From: Medicago truncatula
Lineage: Eukaryota; Streptophyta; Magnoliopsida; Fabales; Fabaceae
Direction: 5' to 3'
NCBI RefSeq assembly: GCF_003473485.1
Contig: NC_053046.1
Coordinates: 33,743,332-33,807,331 of the forward strand
Length of the DNA stretch: 64,000 bases
Both the position numbers and the translations under genes were made by a program. The notes beneath the pieces were generated by a model that was given only the letters and a program-made list of their open reading frames with translations, had not been told where the DNA came from and ran no database searches. This document shows positions 34,219 through 46,500 of this stretch, piece by piece. Every line of letters begins with the position of its first letter. Positions within the stretch are counted from its first letter, which is position 1.

Positions 34219-35347
34219 TAATATGCATTACATGTTTTGACTTCTCATGGTGATTTTTGTTTTTAACATAATTAATATATATATACAACAAAAATTACAC
34301 ATGAATGGATGATAAGCGGACAACAAGATGTGTCGCACATCTAAACATTTTAATAAATACATAATGAATGGTGCCTTATAATATAAAACTATTTGTCATG
34401 ATTTGGAAATAATCATTTTGGCCTAATGTGACAGATGGCAAAACTAATAACCTACCTATAAGAGTCGATGAATTGAACCAATGCTCAACACTTTTTTTCA
34501 AACAAGATCTTTATCCCTAACAATTTTATTATTACAAAGTTCAAACAAATTCTATTTTTTTAATGTTCATTATTCCTATCAAACAAATCCAATACCTTTT
34601 TGTTTAGTTAAGTTATAAATAGTATTCGACATTATAACGCGAACCTCAAATTCGACACTCGGTCTTACCATTTTAAATATGAATTTTTTATATCTTGTTG
34701 ATCGAATGAATTTATCTTCAAAATTAGTGCAAACCATGTCGCGAACACCCTAACATATCGCTATTATGATAAAAAAAAATCTATTAAAAACACAATAATC
34801 TGAAGGAAAAATAATTGTTGTCGCAACGAATTATACAAGTAATTATCTTTTTTAATGTTATCGTAGTAGTTAAATATAATTTTTTTTTAGTGACATTCTA
34901 GTTTTCAATTTGTTTTAAAAATCAGATGATGCATTTGAAGCTATTAAACAAAATAAAAAGCAAGAGAAATATAAACTGGTGTTTTTGAAAATGGTAAGCA
35001 TAAGAATATTATGATATAAAAAATAAAATTATAATATTTGAAGGAAAACAAAAAAATTATCTCAACTTAACAATTAATGTTATTCTTATAGATGGTAGGT
35101 TAGAAAGAAGGTATGATATGCTATCACTAAATTAAAGAGACATGACTATTTAAATAATACTATTTGCACCCTTATTTCATCATCATTATCGTCTTAGAAT
35201 ACAAAACAATAATTATTAGATCAGTGAAATTAGAAGAGAAAAAACAATTATTGGTTGCCATCACAATAACTAATTCAAAACTCATGAAATATTCTAACAT
35301 AAGGTGAGTTCTTTTGTACTCTCTTGAGTCTGATACTACTCATAGAA
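34219..35347. other. Gene-free AT-rich stretch
   Basis: Nothing recognisable. It ends at the 3' side of the NCR gene. Confidence 0.35.
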
Positions 35348-35636
35348 TCAAAGATATCTTCCAACAGTAACACATTTCTGTTTAATGCACCTAATAGCAA
35401 AAAGGAATGAATAGTTTGGTGGACAATCAATTTCTGATTGACACGCAATATACGCTGTAATGGAAAAAGACAATAAAACAATTTTAATAAACATGATTTA
35501 AGATTGTGTGCAATCTATGATAAAGAAGGAATTTTTAGAAGGATAAACAAAATGGCTTACCACCAACTTTCGTTGTGACAAGAAACAAGGAAAGCAGTAA
35601 AATCATAGTATAAACAAACTTGATAATTTCTGCCAT
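35348..35636 (-). CDS. NCR (nodule-specific cysteine-rich) peptide, four-cysteine type
   Basis: Two exons on the minus strand, 35636-35561 and 35454-35348, with a 106-bp GT-AG intron in phase 1; 60 residues. Exon 1 encodes MAEIIKFVYTMILLLSLFLV.., the highly conserved NCR signal peptide. Exon 2 encodes a short mature peptide with C-x5-C (CQSEIDC), 11 residues, then C-x4-C (CIKQKC), ending VTVGRYL. The Cys spacing, the small intron after the signal peptide and the length all match the family. NCRs are secreted into symbiosomes of nodule cells and push rhizobia towards terminal differentiation; the mature peptide here has a slight net positive charge by count. No frame defects are seen. Specific role and expression are unknown. 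The exons are too short to stand out as an open frame. Confidence 0.88.
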
Positions 35637-35689
35637 TTCCCCCCCTTTTGCTTGTAAAAAAATATAATATGATTTGATATATTTATAGT

Positions 35690-35697
35690 GTATAAAG
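35690..35697 (-). promoter_or_regulatory. TATA box of the NCR gene
   Basis: The minus strand reads CACTATAAATATA about 55 bases before the NCR start codon, a suitable distance for a short leader. Confidence 0.55.
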
Positions 35698-37380
35698 TTT
35701 GTGTTCTCTTAAAAATAATTAAATAGTTTGTATCACTTACAAAGTTGTAAAAACCATTTTATAAAATTAAAATTACTATGAAATGTTTCTTAAATATAAA
35801 AATAATTAAATATACTGTGTTTGTCCCTTTAACACACTTAATAAGTAACACAACATATTTGTCAATCATAAGAATTGATTTTCTTTTAACTACCTTTTCA
35901 ATACATTTTATAACCTTTCATAATCCTAAAGAGAGAGAAAATGGACCATGCATAGTAATTTGTTGGAATAATGTACCATGGGCGTGAGAGCATATTTATG
36001 CACAAGTAAAACTTATTGCATGAGCACAACTCAGTCTCCATATATAAGGACAAACTTATTGCATTGTGATATTGTGATTGATCAATGTCACCAATGTCAC
36101 CCAACTCTGTGTCACACAAGTGTTATCCATGTAAGTGGGATGTCAGTATATTTGCTTTGGTAACTTGCCATCACTTTCTTCTGTGTATTATGTGTGTCAG
36201 ACAACTAGCTAATAGTATTGAAAATAGGCACTGTATGATAGCGCAGCAATTGATGCTTGTTACACAAGCAACAGAAGCAGTTTTACGATTCTAGGGTTTA
36301 TGTGAATTTGTGATTTTTGAATTAGAGAGAATTGAGAGAAGAGAGAAATTATGATGAAATTGTTATTGATTTTAATGAAAATATATAAAGGAGGTAGCTT
36401 ATATACAATGTCTAGCTAAGGAGGTTGAAGCACAAGCAATGTAACAAACTCTAGATCTTATTTGCTAACCTCTAACAAACTTGTAACAAACTTCATAACA
36501 AACTAAAACAAAATGTGATTAATCATTGATTGTGATTATCACTAAAACTAAACTTGAATTAAAACAAACTAACACTGTAGAGCTTTCGGTCGGATTTCGA
36601 TGGGTGTATAATTCAAATCCAATTCTGTCCAATATTATCCGTTGCAAACTGAACTAAGTAAAACCGTTGACCCGCTGACCTGAATTTAACCACCCGAGAC
36701 ACTGTTTTGTTCATCGGATAATCTGGTTTCGGTCGGACCTCGGGTTTTTGTCCAGCCCTAATAGATGGTGCTCGTTGGAAAAACAAGAGAAAATATAAAA
36801 GTGAAAACATATATAGAAACAACGGCAAGAAGCTTGAAATGATGATATAATAACTTGAACAAAAAGAAGATGAAGATGACATGATTAAGATTTCACAAAT
36901 AAATTTAAAACTTATATGGTCGTAGTTAACTTTAGGTATTATTCACCGATTTATGTAAACTAGATGGAAATAGATAAAATACGGTTGGTTTGAAGGCAGA
37001 CACTCATACCCACTCATTGCATTCTTCCGTGTTTGAGTCCCAACCTAAATTTTCAAAACTCCACATTATATTCAACCATTAATTTAGGAGGAAGTCTTAC
37101 ATAATTACAAATATTTAGGCGCATAGAAACGCAAAAATACTAATCTCTTAATTATTTGAAAAATATATATTATTTTATTCTTTTTGCTCTCTAATTTTTC
37201 TCAAGTGTTTGAGTGTGATTAAATAGAGTATGAGTTTCACACTAGTGTACCTTAGTATGTATAGGACTATGATCATCGTGAAAAAAGATACCACAAACTT
37301 CGGAGATTGTAACTATGGTGCATGGATGCCAAAGTACACACAAGTTTATTTTTTCTTTTCAAATGACCAGGTGCACAGAA
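35698..37380. other. NCR promoter side and gene-free stretch
   Basis: Contains a repeat near 36578-36765 whose right end gtccagcccta and ggtcggac words resemble degenerate hAT MITE ends. No gene is supported; frames at 35898-36294 are artefacts. Confidence 0.35.
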
Positions 37381-37388
37381 GGTTAGAT

Positions 37389-37752
37389 CAGTGGCGGATC
37401 TTGGTGGAGACCTGCAGGTGCCACTGCATCCCCTAACTTTACTATAATTATCATATTATGCATGATAATTCAAACGGAGCATTGTTGTTGCAGTGGATTG
37501 GTGAGTTTCAAAACCCCCCAGCTGCGTGGGTTCGATCCTCGTTAGCTGTTTTTTTTATATTTTCAATTGTATTATTAATACTTTACTCAAAAAAAGAGGT
37601 CCTAATGGGAATCGAACCACCGTTCCCTATAGTTGTTCCAGGAAAATAAACCACTAGGCTAATTCATTATTTCATTAATATTTTAAAACTGATATATATA
37701 TATTCTAAAAATATTTGGCACCCCTAGAAAAAAAGTTCAAGATCCGCCACTG
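37389..37752. mobile_element. hAT-type MITE with perfect 15-bp TIRs and 8-bp TSD
   Basis: Left TIR CAGTGGCGGATCTTG (37389-37403) and right TIR CAAGATCCGCCACTG (37738-37752) are exact inverted copies. Target duplication ggttagat occurs at 37381-37388 and 37753-37760. Length is 364 bp, no transposase. The interior carries two tRNA box-B-like words: gggttcgatcctc on plus near 37528 and, on minus, ggttcgattccc near 37610. Confidence 0.9.
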
Positions 37753-37827
37753 GGTTAGATAACTCTTGGAGACAACACCAGTACCTACCACACAAGCTTT
37801 GCAATGCAGATTTAACTGTTGGTTTGC

Positions 37828-38095
37828 AAGTGTGAGTTATATGTCCCACATCGGATAAAATAGTAAAGGTTGAACACCTATAAGTAAGAGGACCCATAAA
37901 CCCATTGCCTTAAGGTTTTGGGTAAGAGTGTGACGTATCTCTTGCTTATGTGGTTGTTCTAGCCTCGATGTGGATGGTCCCCCAAGCTTCCCCCATGACC
38001 CAACTCTGGTATCAGAGCCCCGATTCGACGAAGGGTGCGACTGAGGCAGCCGATCGTTGTGCAGAAAGCCGCAACGGCGGTACAAGCAGCAAAAA
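37828..38095 (+). mobile_element. LTR end plus primer-binding site of a retrotransposon
   Basis: A segment starting gtgtgagttatatgtcccacatcgg and continuing to the primer site tggtatcagagc at 38007-38018, followed by an A-rich tail near 38088. This is the 3' part of an LTR with its PBS (initiator tRNA-Met); no second LTR is visible nearby. Confidence 0.6.
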
Positions 38096-39425
38096 AAAAA
38101 AATAGATGCTCTCATTGTGAAATGACAATTAATAAATGAGCGTTGTTGAAATGATGATTTAGAGTTATTTCATCTATTTAGAGGTCATGTTCAAAAAAGA
38201 GTGTAGAGTATTATTGGTTTATCAAAACATGACCTCTACCCGGGAAAAAAATGATCTTGGCTAACACTCGTTCTATCAAAACAATAGTACATGACAATGT
38301 GTCACAGATTACATATGACTAGCAAATAAAGAAAAGAAAGAAAAAAAAGATAAAGTCTTGGAACACAAGCATCGTGTATCATCCTTGGAATTAGTAATTG
38401 ATCATGTCTTCATTTCATATACTAATATATGGTGGAGGAAATGAAATGAGTAGTTAGACAATGTTGTGATGATGTGTCATAGATTGAATTTTGAGACATT
38501 AATAGTTCGTCACGATGATACAAAGAGGTATATGAATCATGAGTTGCTTTATGAAATTCAAAGTCAATAGTTTTGATATGTATATTAAAAAATTTGATCC
38601 ACCAATCATCACGTTATTGTATTTATATTCTCAAAACTTTAGCAATGGAAAAAATGGAGAGGGTTAAAAATGAAGAGGATATTGACTGCTTGGATACTCA
38701 ATCATCCCGTCGATCATTCATGTGTCATCTCTAAAAGATCAAAATACTCCAAACGACATTTAATAGCCGTTCGAGAGATTTTTAAATCAGTTAAACCAAT
38801 TTAAAATGTAACTGAACCGAACTAAAATAATACCGAACAACACTTAACTAATGGAGAGGCGAACGACAGTTAAGTTCTGCTTGGCCAACGGCACTTGCAA
38901 AAATTTGGGCTTGTACCGAAAAGTATATGTTTAGAGAACTGTGATGTGCAAGTATCAAATTTCATGTGTTCTAGTAAATAAAACTAGTTGGAATATGGTG
39001 TACCTTTGTATGTGCTGGTAGCTTATTCTATGGTCAATACATTAATGTATGCTTCAAAATGATGATGAGAAAAAATAGTGTTTGGTCTTGTTGATATATA
39101 CGTGCTTTTAAAAGACTAGGATGTGGCTTGAAAAAATTTCATTCTTGTTAGTTGTTAGGATATAAATTACAACTGGCTAAACAATTACAGATAGGTTGTT
39201 TGTTTTTTCCAAATCAAAAGAGTAAATGGTAGAATAAAATTAGCAAAAGCTTACGCAAAGTAGAATATTAACTTAGTTTTATATAAGGTACTTGTGATAA
39301 AATGAAGGGTAAATTAGAAAACTAATTTTACAGATAGCTTTAACTTGAAATTCTAACTTTGGTCTAAACTGTTCAAAATAATACCCTCGTGCATGTTAAA
39401 AAAATATTCATGAATTTGATACGAA
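38096..39425. other. Gene-free stretch
   Basis: AT-rich, no recognisable genes or elements. Confidence 0.35.
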
Positions 39426-39775
39426 TAGAAAAGCTTGATGGGAAAACCGTTAAGAATACTTCAGTGTTAAAGTCTTTCAATTTGACCACGCGGCCGGGGG
39501 GTTCAAGTCCCACCAGCATGTTTTTTTTTAGAATCTTGTCAAGGCCGGTTCCAAGCTCGAGTAAAAGGAGAGGGTTGTGTTAGACCTCGACAGTCAACGT
39601 AAAACTTTGTCGAATCCCTATGACATGGACCAAATATAAAATAGTGTTTGCCTGGAAGCAACGCGCTATAAAGTTCACATACAGTGTCAAATGAGCAAGA
39701 GTCGCTGCATCGCCGCTGGACCAACCCCACTTAGTGGGATAAGGCTTGGTTGTTGTTGTAGAAAAGCTTGATGGG
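39426..39775 (+). mobile_element. SINE with 17-bp target duplication and TTG tail
   Basis: The flanks 39426-39442 and 39759-39775 are identical (tagaaaagcttgatggg). The 316-bp body has a tRNA-like head with box B ggttcaagtcc (about 39500), and a body ending ccccacttagtgggataagg then cttggttgttgttg. A TTG-repeat tail without poly-A is the pattern of plant SINEs thought to be copied by RTE-type LINEs. A poly-T stretch near 39520 sits between head and body. Confidence 0.85.
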
Positions 39776-40564
39776 GATGGTCAAATAATACAGACAATAC
39801 ACAAATACAACTTCCTTAGAATTGGGTATTTTATGTTTTAGGACAAAATTGTGATTCCTCTAAAGTGCAAAATTTTATATATGGTAGAAAGATGCATTAA
39901 AAGAAAAATATTAGCCTTTGCGTCTAATACAACACATTCTCCTACCAATTATTCATGTGCCTGATGACCATGGATCTAGATAATTTATCATCTCAATCCC
40001 AACATTTCGTGTTTAGTTCAGATTATACAATCCTCACGTGTAAAAAACAAAGGTGTTTGTTGCTCGTTTGGACTGTGTAGGACTGTAATACAGACAAAAG
40101 ACGTGTTTTGAGAAATGTTGTGTTAGTTGGAATAACAGCGTAAAATCCTACAATGAAGTGAAAGAAATTTCAACTACTCGTGTGGGAAGCATATAAATAT
40201 TGACATAACTACACTACTCATACTCCTAGATTTCTAACTGTACAATTCATGCAAGATTTAACCAAATGCTACAACAATAGCAGTAACACCATATTTCTGC
40301 TTTTGGCACACAAGTTTACAAATTGGTCCAAAAGTTTGCCCTAAATTTTTCGTCTTTCTTTTGCGATAATTTCAACAATCCTGATACAAATAATAATAGT
40401 AAACATGGAATAGACAATACATAGTATATTCAGAATATGCAAGGTTGATATATAGTGCTCAAACATAAGTAACAAATACGCGATAGTAGTAGTAGTAGTA
40501 GTAATAATAGTACGTAGTTGTCAATTTGACCGTAGGATCTGAAGGAATACTTTGTGATATTATC
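39776..40564. other. 3' flank of ARF8
   Basis: Probably holds the ARF8 3' UTR (with a TAG trinucleotide run at 40484-40502) and spacer DNA. No other gene. Confidence 0.4.
40484..40502. repeat. (TAG)n microsatellite in the ARF8 3' UTR
   Basis: Six TAG units about 65-80 bases downstream of the stop codon. Confidence 0.75.
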
Positions 40565-43500
40565 TCAGTATTCAAGTGAGCCTAATGATGGTAGTCCAGA
40601 AACAATGTCGTGAGATTCTGCACCAGTGTTGTTCATCCTTTGTCCAGAACTTGGACCAAGGGATTCTATCGCTTCTTCTCCCATTTTCTGAATATCTTCA
40701 GGAGAAAGTATTTTGATATACCAAACATTATTGACAAATGATCTGCAAGAGGTTATCAAATAACCAAACAACAAAATGTCAAAACTTTAGTCAATTGAAA
40801 TAAATAATTACCTATAGCATATAATATGCATCGGTCTCATATTAAGCGTCGTATAATAAGGTTATGCACATTTTTAAAGAAAATCACTAAATGTACTAAT
40901 TTTTATGATAAAATAAGCTTCATTTACTAAACTACTCTTATTAATAGTAGTTAGTGGAATAGCTAGATTGGTTGATATACAAAAAATAAGGGTATATTAG
41001 TGAAGAAAAAAATAATAATACGTCGGTGGTAATCTAAAATGACATAATATTGGACACAAATATTTTGGATGTGGCACTTAATGTGAGACAGGAAGTACTA
41101 TTGTATAATTTGAACTCTATACTTACTCCCACGGATCGTCTCCAAGGAGAAGAACATCGTTCTCCCTGTCGACAAATACAAGCTGCCAGCCTGATCTAAG
41201 AGGATCTTCAAATTTCCCCTCGATTCCAAACATCTGAGCCAACTCCTCCCGCAGCTCGTGATAGCTGTTGAACCGCGAGATGTCAAGTGAGCGCCCTACT
41301 GAACCTGATTTGTATACCTGTGAAAAAGATAAAAACTAAACAATCAATTTTAAATAAAAGAAAGGCTGAAAAAGCTGCAGCTAATAATAATATATATGAA
41401 TAAGACCTTCACAAATATCGGTGTCTGGTTTTGCGCATCAACTTGCCCTGCACTTTGCAACAACTCCGATGAATCTTGCATGCAAGGATATGGAGAACCC
41501 TGGAAACTAGACTCCCCTAACGGCATTGTCGATGCATCGGCATGAGCAGATGCAGTAGTATAACGAGGGACAGTGGTAGGGAGCAGAAGGCCAGACGAAT
41601 CGATATTGACCCCAAACAGAACAGAATTTTGGGCATCTGAGCTGCAATGTGGCGGTACGATTGATGTATCTCTTCCGGAATACTGCACATGCGACATCGA
41701 ATTGCCAATGGCATCGACCTGCGAAGGTGAATACTTTGAGGCCCATGATTGTTGAGGTGACTGTTCAGTCAGCATAGAATGACCACTTCTGGATAAATTC
41801 AACAGATTGCCACTCCCTTCAGAAGAAAGTGAACCAAGCATGTTTTGACCCGGCGAAACCGAAGCAGTAAACTTCATGCCTGAATCTATGAAATCTGGTT
41901 TTGTGTATGATGGTGAAGGCAAACTAGAGTGTTGCTTCTGATGGAGCGGATCACCTTGAATTAAAACTGAATCTTGATAACTGTGTTGCTGTGTTTGGTT
42001 TTCTCGATTGTTGTGCGATTTCTGAAGGATGTGCTGAGAAAGATTCTCCGCCAACCCTTGGCCTTGTGGTTGCATGATATTATTAGTCGATACGGATTGC
42101 TGAATTGCTTGTTGTTGCTGAAGTTGCATGGGACTGAGGTTTCCTGATTGTTGATAATTGAAAGGCTGTTGAAAATTCATCATCTGTTGCCTTAATAGAT
42201 CTACATTCCCTTGGTTCTGCAAACCAGCAGCAGCCAACATGGCTTGGTATTGCTGATTATGATCATTTCCGAGCAAAGTTGGATCGAGTCTTGGCTGCAT
42301 CCAGGGCAACAATCCAGCACCTTGAAAATTCATGGCATTAAGACCATGGTCTCCAGGACCGCCTCGCATCCACATTAGTCCATTAGTTGCCTCATCTCTG
42401 CCATCTGTAACAACATCCTTTGTAAAGAAAGGAGACAAAAGAAGTGTCCTCAAAACCACCACAGCCAACTTTCATAATGAGGGGGTAGGAGACACTAGGA
42501 CAATTAAATGTAGATAAACAAAAGGAAATTTAAAGCCCTTAGGTTTTGGACACGACGGTAGGAGGAAATATGAATCGTAAAAAAATTCATGCGACGGACT
42601 TAAACACTGATTCTACAATGCAGTAGTTAAAAGGAAGATAAGCAAATAAATAAAATTAAAAATATGTACCAAGAAAAGAAGAAGTGCCAGGATGCCATGG
42701 TCGTTTCAATCTAAGGGGAAATAGTGATGGATACATTGGAAATGTAGTTAAAGGCTCAATTTCCCATAACGATACCCGTGGCTGTCTTTCCCCAGCTGTT
42801 GATTCATCCCAACCAACCTATGCACAATGGATGAAACAAGATAAACAGGTTAAAACTTTTAAAACATTGAATGAAATTCGCTAATATATGGAATACAAAT
42901 TACGCTGAAACCTTGAACCTATTAAAACCTAGTCAAGAAGGTGAACTAAAGAACCTATTGAATTTGAACATGATTTGTGTTGCTGTATTCCAGGTTATGT
43001 AAGAAGAAAATAACTAGTTGATCTAGAAGGTGAACTACGATTACAGAAAATATGCAGGTAGTAATCCAGACAAATTACAAAAAACCTCATGGTTTAAGGA
43101 TGAAAAGGAATACAAAGTAAACTTTATGAAACAGGATTAGAGATTTCAAGTGTTTTTGAAAGGTTTATTTATCAAAGACAGGCCCCGTCATGACTAGAGC
43201 TCAAAGTCCCAAGACAGCAAAGTTACCATTGTACTAACATTCTCCCTTAGTCTTATGTTTCGAAGGAGCATTTTCATATAAACTGCTATCCAATTTTATG
43301 TATTACATTGTGATGATCTTGCTTACCTTAACAGACCTCCAATGAGAATTTGGCCACCGAACAGGATCCATGTCACTTATGCTAGTTATAGTACCCATGT
43401 ACCTGCACAAACAAGGTGGCACATGCATAAGTAGAGGGAATATAGTATAGTGCTGTCAAGTGTCAATAACGGATTGCAGAAAATAGAGGAATGCCAAAAT

Positions 43501-46500
43501 TCGGCTAATTGAAATAGCAGGCAGATAGCATTGTGGAAAACTAAAGGAAGCGGCATAGCAGTTGAATAAGTCAATTATATGTCAAAAAAAGGCATGCTTC
43601 ATACAAATAAAAAGGAAATTGACGGAGTACATGGCTTATATATTGAAAGGTTTACATACCAAGGTGAATATGGGGGTAATGCTCCGTAATTCTAGCATTG
43701 CTAACAACACACTCTATTGCTTACATTTTTTAACACTTCTAGTTACATTTTATAACGCGCTTTCTTTTATTGGTTAAAATTCATATGGATCCTACTAAAT
43801 TTATATGGGACCCACATAAACTTTAACCAATAAAAGAGTGTGTTAGAAAGTGCGTTAGAGAGTGTTGCTAGCACTCTTACAAAAACTTGGTCACGATTGC
43901 CACACATGCAGTATCTTCAGTTTTATATTTTAAAAAACCTTAAAAATTGTTTTTTTTCGGTATTTCAGCTGTATGAACTAGCAGAAACCGGAATAGCGGT
44001 CGTTATTGCTTTGATATAAAACTAGAATAGTGTCATGGTTTTCATAGCAGATTCATCAAAATCCACTATGCTATAATGTTATAGGGTCGCTATTTGACAA
44101 TGAGTGCCAAACTATCAAAGTATAATATTTTTCCCTTAATTACAGCTACTAAATTCAAATCCCAAATTTTTTTGAGGCCACGGTAAGAGGCTCACGTCCC
44201 ATAAACAAAACATGTAAGCACAGGCAAAGGCGCAGTACGAGACAATGGCACTTAGCAGATTGGTTTCTATTTTGACTACCTTCAGGCGGTAACTGCTAAC
44301 CTTTTTTGCTCTTCTCAGATCCCAAAATTTAAAGGTGATAAAAAAAATATATGAGCAAATGCTCTCTTTCCAGTTAATTAACCAATAGCCTTGTGGGATC
44401 GGTCCCCTAGATTAGTCGGTTCTTGGACCGGATACCAATTTTTCAAAACAAAAATCAAACAGTAGCCTGGTGGATCTATTTAATAACCTTAAGTCCAAGT
44501 TAAATTTGCCACCTTAGAGAATATAGATGTAGATGCCACATCAATCAATCTCATAATAAAATAAAACAATTTCAAAAGGCATAATTTATGTAATACACAT
44601 TTATGATTATCCTACCAAATAACTATTATGATATACTTTAAAACCATAAATCCAGTTATCAATAAACTTGCCTTCGTAGAGAGTATAGATGCAGATATCA
44701 ATATCAACCTCACAATACATTGGCAATTTAAAAGGTATAGCTTCTGTCATACTACACATCTATAAATATAACTAAAATAATCCTAACAAAATTATGTCTA
44801 CAATGTAAACCAAATCAATATACGTTCAGAGAAAAAATAAATGATGGCAACAAGTACCTGCGGACACTTGATTCTTCAGTCTCAAAAAGCATCCTGAAAC
44901 GCATACCGACAGAAACGCGTGTATGGTACACAGCTTTGATATATTTTGAGAGTGGTATGACGAACTCGGATGGACTAGCCCTGCCGATGATGTAGGTTTC
45001 AAATGATAAGTTATGATTTCTTACAAATAAGTATCAAAAGTATAAATTTAGAAAACAAACACAACCTTGGATTAAAGAACACTGTAAAGCAGCTATTAGT
45101 TGCTGCAGCATGTGCTGCAGCTGCAAGAAGTCCAATGTGCATGCTATCACTTGAAAGAACTGATGATGGCATAACAGTTTGTGGCCTACTGGCACGACGT
45201 ATTCCCAAAAGAAGCTGATTCTTTTCATTCCTATCAAAGAAAATACAGATAATAACAATAAACAAGCAGTTTGCACCATCGATGAGGAATAAAAAGTATT
45301 CAGATTTCAGAAAGGTGGAACAAAATGTATACCAAATGAAAAGCACAGAATCTCCAGCTACTAGTCTTTTTGCACTAACAAATACGCTCCAGCCTGTGGT
45401 AAGAAGGTGTCGTTTTGGCTGTCCTGAAATGATAATGAAGCAATACACATATCATATCACGCATAAATTACAATAAAGCTAACAATCTCAAGTCAAATAT
45501 GAGTGTGATTCGTAATGACATAGGCATAGACGCATAGCAGCTCTAATTTAAAAAATAAAAGGAAAAAAAAAACCACCTAGCTTTATGCTTCTTTTTTATA
45601 ATGGAAACACTAACTTTGAACCAAGAAAAAGGGCAAACATACTATTAACTAAAGTAAATTAAAACGATGGTAGAAAACCAAAAGCTTCTATTTCAAGTAA
45701 GTAGTTATTACATCCAATATCTGTTTTCTTTAGTTAATATTACAAATTATGTGCAATGCAACAAAATTTGTGAGATAATTGACACATAGAAGTTCCACTA
45801 AGGTACCAAATAAAATCTAACATCACTGGCAACGAAGACCAGTGAACCCAAAAGTTGTGTTTGCTAATTTTTTTCTATCAGGTGACTTAGAAGCTTGCTT
45901 GAGCTTCTACGAAATACAATTCAACTTTCACAGACAACAATCAATTCATTCGGCCTTACGTTGAGAGATTACTGGCAGTGTAACGTTGGCCAAGAAGTGG
46001 CAAAGCCAGTAACTCAACTATCTTGTGTTTTTTATATGTTAAATCTTTATAATGTAGAAGGATTTGAATCAATCCCTTTACATATGACCAATTTCCTAAC
46101 AGAATCATTTCACTAATAGACTTTATTGAATGATTCTAAAGTTGTTTATACCTTCTTAAAAAACGTGGTAAAAAGTAAATATCCCAAAGAGACAAAGTGC
46201 GTATTTGGATCATAGTGACCTGGTTCGCGATTGGCTTCAGTATGTGGTACATACGTGGTACGCAACCCTCAAAGTATTAGGTATGTGGGGGGTATACAAA
46301 GTTGGAACGCTATTTCAGTTCATGGTAGGTTCTAATATACTAATGGTAAACTGTGAATTAAAAAATTTATTCAGTTACAAACAACAATAAATTATGATAA
46401 ATATTAACACTATCAATAAAAATTAACTTTGACAAACATAATTGTCTTGTGTTAAATAAATAGATAATTTTTGTTGTAGAATCTATCAATGATTTATGAT

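Noticed and set aside
45011-45448. Single 145-residue ARF reading frame across 45066-45448
   Set aside because: It reads through an intron between the exons at 45423-45333 and 45230-45066; the spliced form restores the ARF family sequence.
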